Shown piece by piece: positions 54,315 to 63,634 of a stretch of 64,000 nucleotides of DNA. The DNA comes from Acinetobacter sp. B51(2017) (GTDB lineage: Bacteria > Pseudomonadota > Gammaproteobacteria > Pseudomonadales > Moraxellaceae). The stretch's first letter is position 1; the number at the start of each line of letters is the position of its first letter. The notes beneath the pieces are model-generated. The model saw only the letters and a program-made list of their open reading frames with translations, made no database searches and was not told the origin of the DNA. A program made the position numbers and the translations under genes. The DNA is taken from positions 62,001-126,000 of the forward strand of contig NZ_PJRJ01000001.1 in the NCBI RefSeq assembly GCF_003711395.1. Direction: 5' to 3'.

Positions 54315-55424
54315 ATGGATCAACCCAATCTGATCGACTATCGTCTTTTGGTGGACAATATGACCACAGCGATTTTATTAGCCGATCGTGATCTTAATGT
54401 TTTTTACTTAAATTCTGCTTGTGAAGCCTTATTTGATGTGAGTTTGTTGCGTGCCTCTGGGCAACCTGTACTCAACTTACTGCATATGCCAAATGATGAA
54501 TTTAACACTCAAGACGCACTTAGAAATACTCTCAGCACAGGCCAACCATATACGCGCCGTGAAGCGACCATTAGTGTTAACTTTAAAGACATTCATGTTG
54601 ATTATACCGTATCTGCGTTAAATTATGATAAACCTTATCATCCTTTATTGATTATTGAGCTGAATCCGCGCGATCGCATGCTGAAAATTTCTAAGGAAGA
54701 AAACTTTATTCAACAACATCAAGTGGCACGCCAATTGATTCGTGGGGTGGCGCATGAAATTAAAAATCCGCTGGCAGGCATTCGCGGTGCAACCCAACTC
54801 TTAGCACGCAGCTTAAATGATCCAGAATATGCAGAATTTACCGATATTATTATTAGTGAAGTCGATCGTTTACGTAATTTAGCCGACACCATGCTCGGTT
54901 CGCGGCAATTGCCAAGTTATCAAGCAGTCAATGTGCATGAACCTTTAGAACGTGTGCGCTCATTAATCGCCAATCAAACCAAAAAACGCGTGCAGTTGAT
55001 TCGTGATTACGATTTATCACTGCCAGATGTTTTGGCAGACCGCGACCAATTGATTCAAGTGATGCTCAATATCAGCGTCAACGCGGTACAAGCCATGAAT
55101 GAAAATAAAGATTTCTTTGTGGATGAACAACCACAACTGATTTTAAGAACCCGTATTCAACGTTTAGTCACCATTAATGGCGTGATTCACCGCTCAATGG
55201 TGCGTATTGATATTGAAGATAATGGACCGGGCGTGCCTGAAGATATTATCGAATCGGTTTTTTATCCACTGGTGACCGGCCGTGCCAAGGGCACAGGTCT
55301 AGGCTTAAGCATTGCACAAAATATTATGCACCAACATCAGGGAATGATTGAGTGCCAATCGGTGCCAGGCAAAACCATATTTAGCTTATATTTACCTTGG
55401 GAGGCGAGTCATGTCGCGAAATAA
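54315..55424 (+). CDS. glnL: Nitrogen regulation sensor histidine kinase NtrB
   Basis: A 369-residue cytoplasmic two-component kinase. A PAS domain (~8-115), a DHp domain with the phospho-acceptor His147 (RGVAHEIKNPLAGIRG) and a C-terminal HATPase domain (DNGPGVPEDIIESVFYPLVT, GTGLGLSIAQNIMHQH) are present, with no membrane helix. It phosphorylates NtrC when PII signals nitrogen shortage. Its end overlaps ntrC by 14 bases. glnA is not adjacent here. Confidence 0.94.
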   Translation: MDQPNLIDYRLLVDNMTTAILLADRDLNVFYLNSACEALFDVSLLRASGQPVLNLLHMPNDEFNTQDALRNTLSTGQPYTRREATISVNFKDIHVDYTVSALNYDKPYHPLLIIELNPRDRMLKISKEENFIQQHQVARQLIRGVAHEIKNPLAGIRGATQLLARSLNDPEYAEFTDIIISEVDRLRNLADTMLGSRQLPSYQAVNVHEPLERVRSLIANQTKKRVQLIRDYDLSLPDVLADRDQLIQVMLNISVNAVQAMNENKDFFVDEQPQLILRTRIQRLVTINGVIHRSMVRIDIEDNGPGVPEDIIESVFYPLVTGRAKGTGLGLSIAQNIMHQHQGMIECQSVPGKTIFSLYLPWEASHVAK

Positions 55425-56880
55425 AATTTGGGTAATTGATGATGATCGCGCCATGCGCTGGGTACTGGAAAAGACCTTTAAAGAAGAAGGTTTTGAGGTT
55501 ACCAGCTTTGAAGAAGCACAATCGGCGCTGGATCAACTGAGCCTTGATGCACCAGATGTCATTTTAACCGACATCCGTATGCCAGGCATTGACGGTCTGA
55601 CCTTTTTAGGCAAAGTCAAAAGCAATTATCCTGACTTACCCGTGATCATTATGACTGCACATTCAGATTTAGAATCTGCGGTGTCAAGTTATCAAACCGG
55701 TGCATTTGAATATTTGCCTAAGCCCTTTGATATTGATGAAGCATTGGCCTTAGTCAATCGTGCCATTTTACATATCACCAAGCTACAGCAGCAAGAATCA
55801 GCAAAAACTGCACCTCCGATTCAATCGACTGAAATTATTGGTGAATCGCCTGCGATGCAGGAAGTGTTCCGTGCTATTGGACGTTTGTCGCAATCTCACA
55901 TCACGGTTTTAATTAATGGTGAATCAGGTACCGGTAAAGAACTGGTGGCTCATGCCTTGCATCGCCATTCACCACGTAGTGCCAAGCCATTTATTGCTTT
56001 AAACATGGCGGCAATTCCCAAAGACTTGATTGAAACTGAACTCTTTGGTCATGAAAAAGGGGCGTTTACTGGTGCCAACACTCAGCGCCAAGGACGTTTT
56101 GAACAAGCCAATGGCGGTACACTGTTTTTAGATGAAATTGGTGATATGCCTTTTGAAACCCAAACGCGTTTACTACGTGTCTTGGCAGATGGTGAGTTTT
56201 ACCGCGTGGGTGGTCATATTCCAGTGAAAGTTGATGTGCGGATTGTTGCAGCCACCCATCAGGATCTTGAAAAACTGGTGCATGATGGTCGTTTCCGTGA
56301 AGATTTATACCACCGCCTCAACGTGATTCGGATCCATATTCCCAAATTAGCGCATCGTGCCGAAGATATCCCAATGCTGGCGCAACATTTCTTGGCCCGT
56401 GCAGGTAAGGAATTGGGCGTCAGTCCAAAAATCTTACGCCCTGAAACCCAAGAATACATGCAACAATTGCCTTGGCAAGGTAACGTGCGTCAATTAGAAA
56501 ACACCTGTCGTTGGCTCACGGTCATGATCACAGGTCGTGAGGTTTATCCTGAAGATTTACCGTCTGAACTCAAACAAATTCCAATTGAAAAATTAGCTGA
56601 TGGTCAAGCAGCCTTAGATCGTTTAGCGATTCATCACTGGGATGAACTTTTAGGTCAATGGGCTGTGCAAAAGCTTAAAAATGGCGAAATGAAAATTTTA
56701 GACATTGCCACGCCCATGTTTGAACGCACTTTAATTAATGCTGCCCTGCAACAAACCCGTGGTCGTAAACGTCATGCCGCTGAGCTACTCGGTTGGGGAC
56801 GTAATACCCTGACCCGTAAACTCAAAGAACTCGGTATGGATACTGCCGACGATGATATTGAAGAAGAAGTTGAAGGCTAA
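55411..56880 (+). CDS. glnG: Nitrogen regulation response regulator NtrC
   Basis: A 489-residue sigma-54 activator. The receiver domain (~1-125) has DDD near residue 10 and phospho-Asp54 (ILTDIRMPG). The AAA+ domain (~150-390) has Walker A GESGTGKE, the sigma-54-contacting GAFTGA loop and Walker B TLFLDEIGDM, and a Fis-type HTH closes it (RKRHAAELLGWGRNTLTRKL). The ATG at 55411 has GGGAGG before it; the longer frame from 55348 lies inside ntrB. A terminator follows. Confidence 0.96.
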   Translation: MSRNKIWVIDDDRAMRWVLEKTFKEEGFEVTSFEEAQSALDQLSLDAPDVILTDIRMPGIDGLTFLGKVKSNYPDLPVIIMTAHSDLESAVSSYQTGAFEYLPKPFDIDEALALVNRAILHITKLQQQESAKTAPPIQSTEIIGESPAMQEVFRAIGRLSQSHITVLINGESGTGKELVAHALHRHSPRSAKPFIALNMAAIPKDLIETELFGHEKGAFTGANTQRQGRFEQANGGTLFLDEIGDMPFETQTRLLRVLADGEFYRVGGHIPVKVDVRIVAATHQDLEKLVHDGRFREDLYHRLNVIRIHIPKLAHRAEDIPMLAQHFLARAGKELGVSPKILRPETQEYMQQLPWQGNVRQLENTCRWLTVMITGREVYPEDLPSELKQIPIEKLADGQAALDRLAIHHWDELLGQWAVQKLKNGEMKILDIATPMFERTLINAALQQTRGRKRHAAELLGWGRNTLTRKLKELGMDTADDDIEEEVEG

Positions 56881-56884
56881 AATA

Positions 56885-56909
56885 AAAAGCACCCTCGGGT
56901 GCTTTTTTA
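56885..56909 (+). terminator. Terminator of ntrBC
   Basis: AAAAGCACCC-tc-GGGTGCTTTT is a 10-bp stem with a T tract directly after the ntrC stop. The convergent gene ends at 56913, so it may serve both. Confidence 0.9.
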
Positions 56910-56912
56910 ATG

Positions 56913-57239
56913 CTACATGCTAAACCCTAAGTAACGTGAATAGCCTTGCATGCCTAAATCGGCTTTTAAAATTAAAAATTCAGGATAAGTCGCTTGATCA
57001 ATCGCAGCAAACATATTCATTTGGTCATCATTGGCATGTAGCTCATCCACTGTATGCGGCATAGTCTCTTCAAAAGCATCGGTGATATATTCAAAGCCAA
57101 TATCCATAGCGATAAACAAAGTATGCTGGCACGGTTGTACATATTGTTCTTGTTGCCAATCAATCACCCAGTGACCACAATGTGGACAAGCGATGCAGTC
57201 GGTGGCTTGGTGTTCAAGTTGAATCAGTTGATAGGCCAT
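56913..57239 (-). CDS. Small protein with cysteine-rich zinc-ribbon-like N-terminus
   Basis: A 108-residue protein. CIACPHCGHW (~15-24) and a later PCQH give a likely zinc-binding site. The rest is acidic and helical (DAFEETMPHTVDELHANDDQ). No family is recognised with confidence. It has no signal peptide. It lies alone, convergent with ntrC. Confidence 0.65.
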   Translation of the reverse strand: MAYQLIQLEHQATDCIACPHCGHWVIDWQQEQYVQPCQHTLFIAMDIGFEYITDAFEETMPHTVDELHANDDQMNMFAAIDQATYPEFLILKADLGMQGYSRYLGFSM

Positions 57240-57378
57240 ATAAAGGACTCAAATAAAAACATGCTGTAGTGTAAAAATTAATATTTCAACATGCAAAATA
57301 AATTATTATGCAACAGCATCCCAAGTGACGGGTATTTTTACTTAGGCTATTTTAAATGAACTAAAATTGCATTGACAA

Positions 57379-57417
57379 TATGCAACAATAGCAATGTAAT
57401 AACGTTATCGTTGCATA
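57379..57417 (+). promoter_or_regulatory. Inverted repeat before the LysR-type gene (possible operator)
   Basis: TATGCAAC (57379-57386) and GTTGCATA (57410-57417) form a perfect 8-bp inverted repeat with 23 bases between, ending 13 bases before the start codon. LysR-type proteins often bind such dyads to control their own gene. Confidence 0.45.
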
Positions 57418-57430
57418 ATTGGCATAGGAT

Positions 57431-58342
57431 ATGTTGTCGGATCTGGATGATTTTTACTGTTTTGCGCAAGTGGTCGAACATGGTGGCTTTAGTGCTGCCG
57501 AACGTGCGACTGATATTCCTAAATCTAAATTAAGCCGCCGCGTGTATCAACTTGAAGAACGTTTAGGCGTGCGTTTGATTCAACGCAGTTCACGGCATTT
57601 TGCAGTCACTGAAATTGGACTTAACGTCTATCGTCATGCGCAAGTGATGATTAATGCCGCACAAGCTGCCCATGATTTGGTCGATCACTTAAGTATTCAG
57701 CCACGCGGTGTCATTAAAGTCAGTTTACCAGTATCTATTGCGCAAAATGAAATTGCCAAAATCTTACCGCAATTTTTAAAGCTGTATCCTGAAATTAAAG
57801 TGCAACTTTTGGTCAGCAATCGCCGCGTAGATTTGATCAATGAAGGCATTGATGTGGCTCTGCGTGTGCGTTCGAGTTTAGACAGCGACCCCAATTTAAT
57901 TATTCGTCAGTTTGCGCATATCGAGCAGCATTTATTTGCCAGTCAAGCTTATTTAAACCAATTTGGGGATTTAAAAACACCCGAAGATTTAAGCCAACAC
58001 CATATTTTAAGTATGTCCGATGAGCACTTAGATCAATATATTATGGTGCATAATCAACACATGCAGCAGAAAAAAATCAAGGTCAATCCCACTGTAATGG
58101 GCTCTGATTTGATGCTGCTGGCACAATTAACTTGTCAAAACTGCGGCATTGCACTATTGCCAGATAGCATTGTGCAAGATTATTTAAAGTCTGGTGAGTT
58201 AGTGCGGGTATTACCTGATTGGCGCGCCGCGCATGGTATTTTCCATGCAGTTTATCCATCACGGCGTGGTCAATTGCCTGCGGTACGAGTTTTTATCGAC
58301 TATTTAGTCGAACATCTCACCGAAAAAAAAGCTGATCTATGA
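57431..58342 (+). CDS. LysR-family transcriptional regulator
   Basis: A 303-residue LysR-type regulator. The N-terminal winged helix-turn-helix (~1-60; YCFAQVVEHGGFSAAERATD, SRRVYQLEERLGVRLIQR) is followed by the co-inducer-binding region (~90-295; GVIKVSLPVSIAQNEIAKIL). It resembles the AaeR/DmlR-like subgroup of long-chain LysR proteins, but the effector is unknown. No divergently transcribed target gene lies next to it: the neighbours are convergent or unrelated. Confidence 0.9.
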   Translation: MLSDLDDFYCFAQVVEHGGFSAAERATDIPKSKLSRRVYQLEERLGVRLIQRSSRHFAVTEIGLNVYRHAQVMINAAQAAHDLVDHLSIQPRGVIKVSLPVSIAQNEIAKILPQFLKLYPEIKVQLLVSNRRVDLINEGIDVALRVRSSLDSDPNLIIRQFAHIEQHLFASQAYLNQFGDLKTPEDLSQHHILSMSDEHLDQYIMVHNQHMQQKKIKVNPTVMGSDLMLLAQLTCQNCGIALLPDSIVQDYLKSGELVRVLPDWRAAHGIFHAVYPSRRGQLPAVRVFIDYLVEHLTEKKADL

Positions 58343-58353
58343 TCAGCTTTTTA
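58327..58353 (+). terminator. Terminator overlapping the end of the LysR-type gene
   Basis: AAAAGCTGATC-tat-GATCAGCTTTT is an 11-bp perfect stem that includes the last codons and the TGA. The convergent map gene ends at 58356, just past it. Confidence 0.85.
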
Positions 58354-58355
58354 TG

Positions 58356-59162
58356 TTATTCGACTACTGCAATGGGCGCATAGCTGCCTGTACCTTCAGG
58401 CCATGGCGATAACACCTCAAAGCCAGTTTCGGTCACTGCTACCATATGTTCCCACTGTGCCGACCACCCACCATCGACCGTCACCACCGTCCAACCATCT
58501 TTAAGTTCTTTGACACTGGCACCACCAGCATTAACCATCGGTTCAATGGTAAACACCATACCTACCTCTAATTTTAAACCCTGCCCTGGTTGACCATAGT
58601 GCACCACATTCGGTTGTTCATGATAGACCTTACCAATACCATGCCCGCAATATTCACGCACAATACTATAACCTTCACTTTCGGCGACGCGCTGAATGGC
58701 ATAGCCAACATCACCTAAAGTCGCGCCCGGTTTAACCGCATGAATACCGGCCAGCATTGCCGTATAAGTGGTATCCACTAAGCGTTTGGCCTCAGGTTGA
58801 ATCGTACCCACATAGTACATGCGACTCGTATCACCAAAATAACCATCTTTGATAATCGCCACATCAATATTAATAATGTCGCCATCTTTAAGTTCAATAT
58901 TGGCCGCTGGAATCCCGTGACACACCACTTCATTGGGTGAAATACAAGTGGTTTTGGTATAACCATAATAGCCAATGTTAGCAGGTGTGACTTTTAAAGT
59001 ATTGACAATAAAGTCATAGCATAAGTCATCTAAATATTCGGTCGTGACACCGGGTTTGACATGCGGGCCAATCATTTCTAAAACTTGTGCAGCCAAACGG
59101 CCAGAAATACGTAAATGTTCTAAATCTTGCGCAGTTTTAATGGTAATGGCAGGAGCTCGCAT
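58356..59162 (-). CDS. map: Methionine aminopeptidase type I
   Basis: A 268-residue pita-bread-fold metallopeptidase that removes the starter methionine. Metal ligands are in INIDVAIIKDGYFGDTSRMY (two Asp), YCGHGIGKVYHEQPNV (His) and MVFTIEPMV (Glu), with a final Glu in WEHMVAVTE. Length matches E. coli Map (264). Ribosome-binding site AGAGGA lies 8 bases before the ATG. It stands alone here, not next to rpsB. Confidence 0.96.
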   Translation of the reverse strand: MRAPAITIKTAQDLEHLRISGRLAAQVLEMIGPHVKPGVTTEYLDDLCYDFIVNTLKVTPANIGYYGYTKTTCISPNEVVCHGIPAANIELKDGDIINIDVAIIKDGYFGDTSRMYYVGTIQPEAKRLVDTTYTAMLAGIHAVKPGATLGDVGYAIQRVAESEGYSIVREYCGHGIGKVYHEQPNVVHYGQPGQGLKLEVGMVFTIEPMVNAGGASVKELKDGWTVVTVDGGWSAQWEHMVAVTETGFEVLSPWPEGTGSYAPIAVVE

Positions 59163-59527
59163 GAATTTTATCCTCTTTAAGCGTGTCCGTAGTATAGACC
59201 TTTTTTCAGCCCGATGCTGTGCAGGGTCTATAAAACAGAATAATGCTGATTTTTATTGATGTGTTTGTTGAATTATTAAGCATTTAAAAAATGCAGCATA
59301 ACATATTTCTAAAAGACACATATGTTTAAAACCCAGCGACTTAAATGGCAAGTTTTATGATTTTTATCTTAGAATCAAGTGTATAAATCAAACCATTTTT
59401 TACAACTTGATCAAAAGCCAAACGACTTATATAAAAACAATTCATCATTTATATAAATTTAATTACCAAAAGAACATGCTTTGCACTAAAATTGCTTTCT
59501 TTTGTTTCACCTAGTTGTTCTCCCATT
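59163..59527. other. Intergenic region between map and brnQ
   Basis: This AT-rich gap must hold divergent promoters for map and the BrnQ-type gene. An 8-bp inverted repeat TATAGACC (59193-59200) / GGTCTATA (59225-59232) flanks a possible map -10 box (TATACT on the minus strand, 59191-59196). I see no gene, tRNA or other clear structure. Confidence 0.4.
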
Positions 59528-60820
59528 ATGACGAGTTTACGTACCCGGGATATTATTGCTCTAGGTTTTATGACCTTTGCACTGTTTATTGGTGCGGGCA
59601 ATATCATTTTCCCTCCTATCGTTGCCCAACAAGCTGGCGACCATGTTTGGCTTGCTGCTTTTGGCTTTTTAATCACAGCAGTGGGTTTACCTGTAATTAC
59701 CATTGTTGCCTTATCCCGCGTGGAAGGTTCAATTCAATTATTAAGCTCTCCTTTAGGTAAAGTTGCCAGTCTGATTCTGACTGTGGTGTGTTACTTAGCC
59801 GTTGGGCCTTTATTTGCCACCCCACGTACCGCAACTGTCTCTTATGAGATCGGTTTTTCATCTTATTTTGGTACATCAGCATCTAGCTTATTGATCTATA
59901 GCGCGATTTATTTTGCCTTTGTCACTTTAGTTTCACTCTATCCAAATAAGATTTTAGATACTGTAGGCTACGTACTGTCGCCACTTAAGATCTTAGGTCT
60001 GGTGATCTTAGGTGTAGCCGCAGTTGTGATTCCAGCTAGCTATATTGCAGAACCTGTAGGCAATTACATTAACAGCCCAATCTCAGAAGGTTTTGTCAAT
60101 GGTTACTTAACCATGGATACCTTAGGTGCATTGGTATTTGGTATTGTGATTATTAATGCCATTCGTTCACGCGGTGTAACAGATACCAAGTTAATTACCA
60201 AATATGCCGTAATTGCCAGCCTGATTTCAGGGATTGGTTTAACTTTAGTCTATTTAAGCCTGTTTAAATTGGGTCTAGGAAGCCATGATGTTGCTGCCAA
60301 TGCAACCAATGGTGCCATGATTTTACATGCTTATGTACAACATGCTTTTGGTGATTTTGGTTCATTGTTCTTAGCCGCCATGATCTTCATTGCCTGTATG
60401 GTAACTGCAATTGGCCTAACTTGTGCTTGTGCTGAATACTTCTCGCAAATTACCAAAATTGGTTATAAAGCATGGGTATTTATCTTAGTTGGTTTTGCTT
60501 TTGTCATTTCTAACTTAGGTTTAACTAAACTGATTGCCGTGTCTGTACCTGTTTTAAGTGCAATTTATCCACCTGCAATTGTGGTGATTTTACTGGGTTT
60601 CTGCTGGGGTTTCTTTAAACAACCTTCACGCGTGATTGCACCTGTAACCGCTGTCGCATTTATCTTTGGTGTGATAGATGGCATTAAAGTTGCAGGTTTC
60701 GAACAATTTTTACCTACTGCCTTAACACATTTACCATTAAGCGCACAAAACTTAGCATGGTTAATCCCATCTTTAGTGGTGCTAGTAGTCTGTATTATCG
60801 TGGATAAAGCGAAAAAATAA
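59528..60820 (+). CDS. brnQ: Branched-chain amino acid transporter, BrnQ/LIVCS family
   Basis: A 430-residue inner-membrane carrier with about twelve hydrophobic helices, belonging to the LIVCS family that imports Leu, Ile and Val with Na+ or H+. The N-terminal [20 protein letters not shown] and the following VAQQAG region are highly characteristic of BrnQ. The ATG at 59528 (MTSLRTRD) is preferred to an in-frame TTG at 59492, though neither has a clear ribosome-binding site. Confidence 0.92.
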   Translation: MTSLRTRDIIALGFMTFALFIGAGNIIFPPIVAQQAGDHVWLAAFGFLITAVGLPVITIVALSRVEGSIQLLSSPLGKVASLILTVVCYLAVGPLFATPRTATVSYEIGFSSYFGTSASSLLIYSAIYFAFVTLVSLYPNKILDTVGYVLSPLKILGLVILGVAAVVIPASYIAEPVGNYINSPISEGFVNGYLTMDTLGALVFGIVIINAIRSRGVTDTKLITKYAVIASLISGIGLTLVYLSLFKLGLGSHDVAANATNGAMILHAYVQHAFGDFGSLFLAAMIFIACMVTAIGLTCACAEYFSQITKIGYKAWVFILVGFAFVISNLGLTKLIAVSVPVLSAIYPPAIVVILLGFCWGFFKQPSRVIAPVTAVAFIFGVIDGIKVAGFEQFLPTALTHLPLSAQNLAWLIPSLVVLVVCIIVDKAKK

Positions 60821-60845
60821 GATTTTTTCGATGATTAAAATTGCG

Positions 60846-60902
60846 GTTTTACCCAAACACAATTTTGATATTAAGCAATAAATGTCAAGTTTTACCCAAA
60901 CA
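60846..60902. repeat. Two identical 14-bp direct repeats
   Basis: GTTTTACCCAAACA occurs at 60846-60859 and again at 60889-60902, with start positions 43 bases apart (about four helical turns). They lie in the 308-bp gap between brnQ and the next small gene, whose start is at 61129. The rest of the gap (60903-61128) shows no gene. Confidence 0.6.
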
Positions 60903-61128
60903 GACTTTTATTGTTTCCACACGATTGCTACACCTTATATGTAGTTAGCATCCGCTGCAAGGCGCTGTGTTACATCCTACTTTGCTAGCCTGATGAAAAA
61001 TAGTCGAAAAAATCACAAAATTATGTCAGTTTTATGACATAGCACTTGCTATTTAAAAAAAATACACGTACAACAATATAAACCAACCAACTAAAACAAT
61101 AGGGTTTATCCAACAAGGAGGCGTGGAG

Positions 61129-61356
61129 ATGTCAGTTCAACACTTTAATAAATCATTCTTCCATAATGCTCTCAAGCAGAACAGCAATAGCATCATCTAC
61201 TTGAGCACCACCTTTGCACTTATTTTAACACTGGCCATCTATGGCAGTATTCAAGGCAACTTAAAAGCCGAATATTTCGTTTATGGTTTAATGGTCTCAC
61301 TGGTATTTTTCATTTGGGCGATCATTGAGCATAAATATCGTCAAGAGCCTGAATAA
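61129..61356 (+). CDS. Small two-helix membrane protein of unknown function
   Basis: A 75-residue protein with two hydrophobic segments (~24-42, SIIYLSTTFALILTLAIYG, and ~50-66, YFVYGLMVSLVFFIWAII) and charged ends, so a small inner-membrane protein. The ATG at 61129 lies 7 bases after a perfect AAGGAGG, while a GTG at 61123 lies too close to it. The strong ribosome-binding site and following terminator point to an expressed single gene. No family is recognised. Confidence 0.7.
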   Translation: MSVQHFNKSFFHNALKQNSNSIIYLSTTFALILTLAIYGSIQGNLKAEYFVYGLMVSLVFFIWAIIEHKYRQEPE

Positions 61357-61359
61357 CAA

Positions 61360-61386
61360 GATGGATGCATTGCATCCATCTTTGAT
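61360..61386 (+). terminator. Terminator-like hairpin after the small membrane protein gene
   Basis: AAGATGGATGC-att-GCATCCATCTT is an 11-bp perfect stem starting 3 bases past the stop, with only a short T stretch after it. Confidence 0.7.
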
Positions 61387-61647
61387 CCTAGGCGCAAAAC
61401 TGCATCTATGACAGTAATTGTCGCATCAAACAATAATAATTTTGCGCTTTTATATTTAAAGAAAATTTTTATTTTATGCCTAAGATAGTTATCCACTCGC
61501 GAGACAATTTTATCTGCCTCAAGCTCAAGAACATTCCTGCCCCATTTTAATTGCCCCTGCTACAGTCGCAGCATGATTAACAGCCATCCATTGGGCATAT
61601 ATAGATGTTTAATGTATGGCTTATTGTTGCTCACACATGAGTGCTGT
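61387..61647. other. Intergenic stretch without visible gene
   Basis: Between the hairpin at 61386 and the terminator at 61648 I find no open frame with a start and ribosome-binding site, no RNA gene and no repeat. Confidence 0.4.
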
Positions 61648-61680
61648 AAAAAAGCCCCACATCTGTGAGGCTTTTTTTTG
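61648..61680 (-). terminator. Terminator of the TerC-family gene
   Basis: Read leftward, AAAAAAAAGCCTCAC-AGAT-GTGGGGCTTTTTT (one bulge) is followed by a T tract, right after the gene's stop. Confidence 0.8.
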
Positions 61681-61682
61681 GG

Positions 61683-63206
61683 TTAATGCTGAATCATGAC
61701 CGTCTTGATGCGATTGCCATCAAGCTCTGTGACGCTAAAATGCACGCCTTTATATTCAAGTTCAGTACCCACTTTCACTTCACCTTGAGTTTGATCCAGA
61801 ATTAAGCCTGCAACACTAATATAGCTTGCATCGTCTTCGACTAAATCTAGCATTCCCAATTCAAGCTCTAATTGGTATAAATCTAACATCCCCGTGGCTT
61901 TCCACTTACCGTCTTCTAGCTTAATTAAATCTAGCTGTTCGTCTGCATCTGGGAATTCACCCGCAATTGCTTCAAATACATCAAGAGGTGAAATCAAGCC
62001 TTGTACGTTACCAAATTCATCGCTCACTAAGACCAAAGAGCCTTTTGAGGTACGTAAAGTATTAATAGCATCAATTACTTTCATGGTTTCAAAGATATGA
62101 ATCGGACGATGTAAACGAATCAGGGCTTTCATTTGCTCTTCATCATCAAGCACATCCAATAACTCTTTGGCACGTACAATACTCAAGACTTTATCTAAGC
62201 TACCACGGCACACAGGGAATAAACTGTGCGGAACCGATAAAATCTTTTCACGAATCATTTCTGGCGAGTCATTTAAGTCCACCCATGAAATTTGACTACG
62301 TGGTGTCATAATAGACGCAACAGAACGTTCAGCAAGGGTTAATACCCCACCAATCATATAACGCTCTTCATCAGCAAATGCTTCTTGCGCTTGTGAAGGA
62401 TGTGCTTCGTCCTGAGTTTCAATTTTACCGCCCATTAATTTTAAAATGGAGTCAGCAGTACGATGACGTAATGGGATTTTCGCTGCATGTTTTGCCGTAT
62501 TACGTAAACGATATTGGTTAAAACCTTCCATTAAGATGGCAACACCAATACCCGAATAAATATAGCCTTTTGGAATATGGAAACCAAAACCTTCGGCAAT
62601 CAAGCTAATTCCGATTAACAACAGGAAGCTTAAACATAAGATCACGACTGTTGGATGACGGTTTACAAATGTAGTTAATGGTTTAGAAGCAACCAACATC
62701 ACCACCATCGCGACAACCATAGCCACCATCATAATACGGATGTCATCGACCATCCCAATGGCAGTAATCACCGAATCTAGGGAAAATACCGCATCGAGCA
62801 CCACAATTTGTGCCACTACAGCCGCAAAACCAGCGTACACCACTTTGTTGGTGTTACTTTTCACTTCTGGCTTGCCTTCCATCATTTCATGCAATTCGGA
62901 AACAGCTTTATACAGCAAGAATAAGCCACCACCTAATAAAATCAGGTCTCGGCCAGAGAAACTATGTTCGAAGAGAGTAATCAGCGGTTGAGTTAAGGTC
63001 ACCAACCAAGAAATAGCGAACAAAAGACCCAAACGCATCACTAATGCGAGAGTTAAACCTAACACACGCGCTTTGTCACGTTGTTCTGGAGGAAGTTTAT
63101 CTGCCAAAATGGCAATAAAGACAAGGTTGTCAATACCTAAAACGATTTCTAATATAATTAAAGTTATTAAGCCAACCCAAATTCCCGGATCTAATAAAAA
63201 TTCCAT
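61683..63206 (-). CDS. TerC-family membrane protein with CBS and CorC/HlyC domains (YoaE/YegH-like)
   Basis: A 507-residue protein. The N-terminal TerC domain (~1-220) has about seven hydrophobic helices and the acidic motifs [15 protein letters not shown] and [14 protein letters not shown], thought to bind metal ions. Two CBS domains (~290-410) and a CorC/HlyC transporter-associated domain (~425-505) follow. This matches E. coli YoaE/YegH (about 520 residues). TerC relatives export manganese or calcium; which ion applies here is not known. Confidence 0.9.
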   Translation of the reverse strand: MEFLLDPGIWVGLITLIILEIVLGIDNLVFIAILADKLPPEQRDKARVLGLTLALVMRLGLLFAISWLVTLTQPLITLFEHSFSGRDLILLGGGLFLLYKAVSELHEMMEGKPEVKSNTNKVVYAGFAAVVAQIVVLDAVFSLDSVITAIGMVDDIRIMMVAMVVAMVVMLVASKPLTTFVNRHPTVVILCLSFLLLIGISLIAEGFGFHIPKGYIYSGIGVAILMEGFNQYRLRNTAKHAAKIPLRHRTADSILKLMGGKIETQDEAHPSQAQEAFADEERYMIGGVLTLAERSVASIMTPRSQISWVDLNDSPEMIREKILSVPHSLFPVCRGSLDKVLSIVRAKELLDVLDDEEQMKALIRLHRPIHIFETMKVIDAINTLRTSKGSLVLVSDEFGNVQGLISPLDVFEAIAGEFPDADEQLDLIKLEDGKWKATGMLDLYQLELELGMLDLVEDDASYISVAGLILDQTQGEVKVGTELEYKGVHFSVTELDGNRIKTVMIQH

Positions 63207-63634
63207 TAGTCAAGAACTCCAGTTTGATAAGCTGAAATCGTAAGTGTGGGCAAACATGCTCCCGGCGACGGATCCATTCAATAATGACCTTTGCAACTAA
63301 AGATAATTTCATTATGCATAAACTGCCGCTGTTGTAATTATATTTTTTATATTTTTTATTTAAATGTGTGATCTATTACACGCTAAGCCACGTATTTTTG
63401 CTCTAAAAAGCGCTTATTTTTAATTGATTTATCTAGAAACCCCTTAAACAAGGGATCACATCTGCAAGCACAAGCTTGTATACTCAAATCTCTCGCCCAA
63501 GCTGGGTAGCACTAAGCTGCGTATTTCGCCTTTAAATGCAAAAAAATCTATATGGCAACTTGAGTTTTCACATAAAATAACAAATAATTGTGACGCAATT
63601 AAAATTAAAATACCGGTAACAGGAATAACATCAC
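63207..63634. other. Divergent regulatory gap between the TerC-type and MarR-type genes
   Basis: This 428-bp AT-rich gap has no visible gene. It holds a perfect palindrome ACAAGCTTGT (63470-63479) and a small hairpin CCCTT-AAAC-AAGGG near 63441-63454. I looked for a manganese (yybP-ykoY) riboswitch before the TerC-type gene and did not find its conserved GGGGAGUAG core. Confidence 0.4.

Noticed and set aside
60846..60902. CRISPR repeats
   Set aside because: Only two 14-bp copies exist, with a 29-base interval and no further units or cas genes.
63207..63400. Manganese (yybP-ykoY) riboswitch before the TerC-type gene
   Set aside because: The class often precedes TerC genes, but its conserved core bases could not be found.
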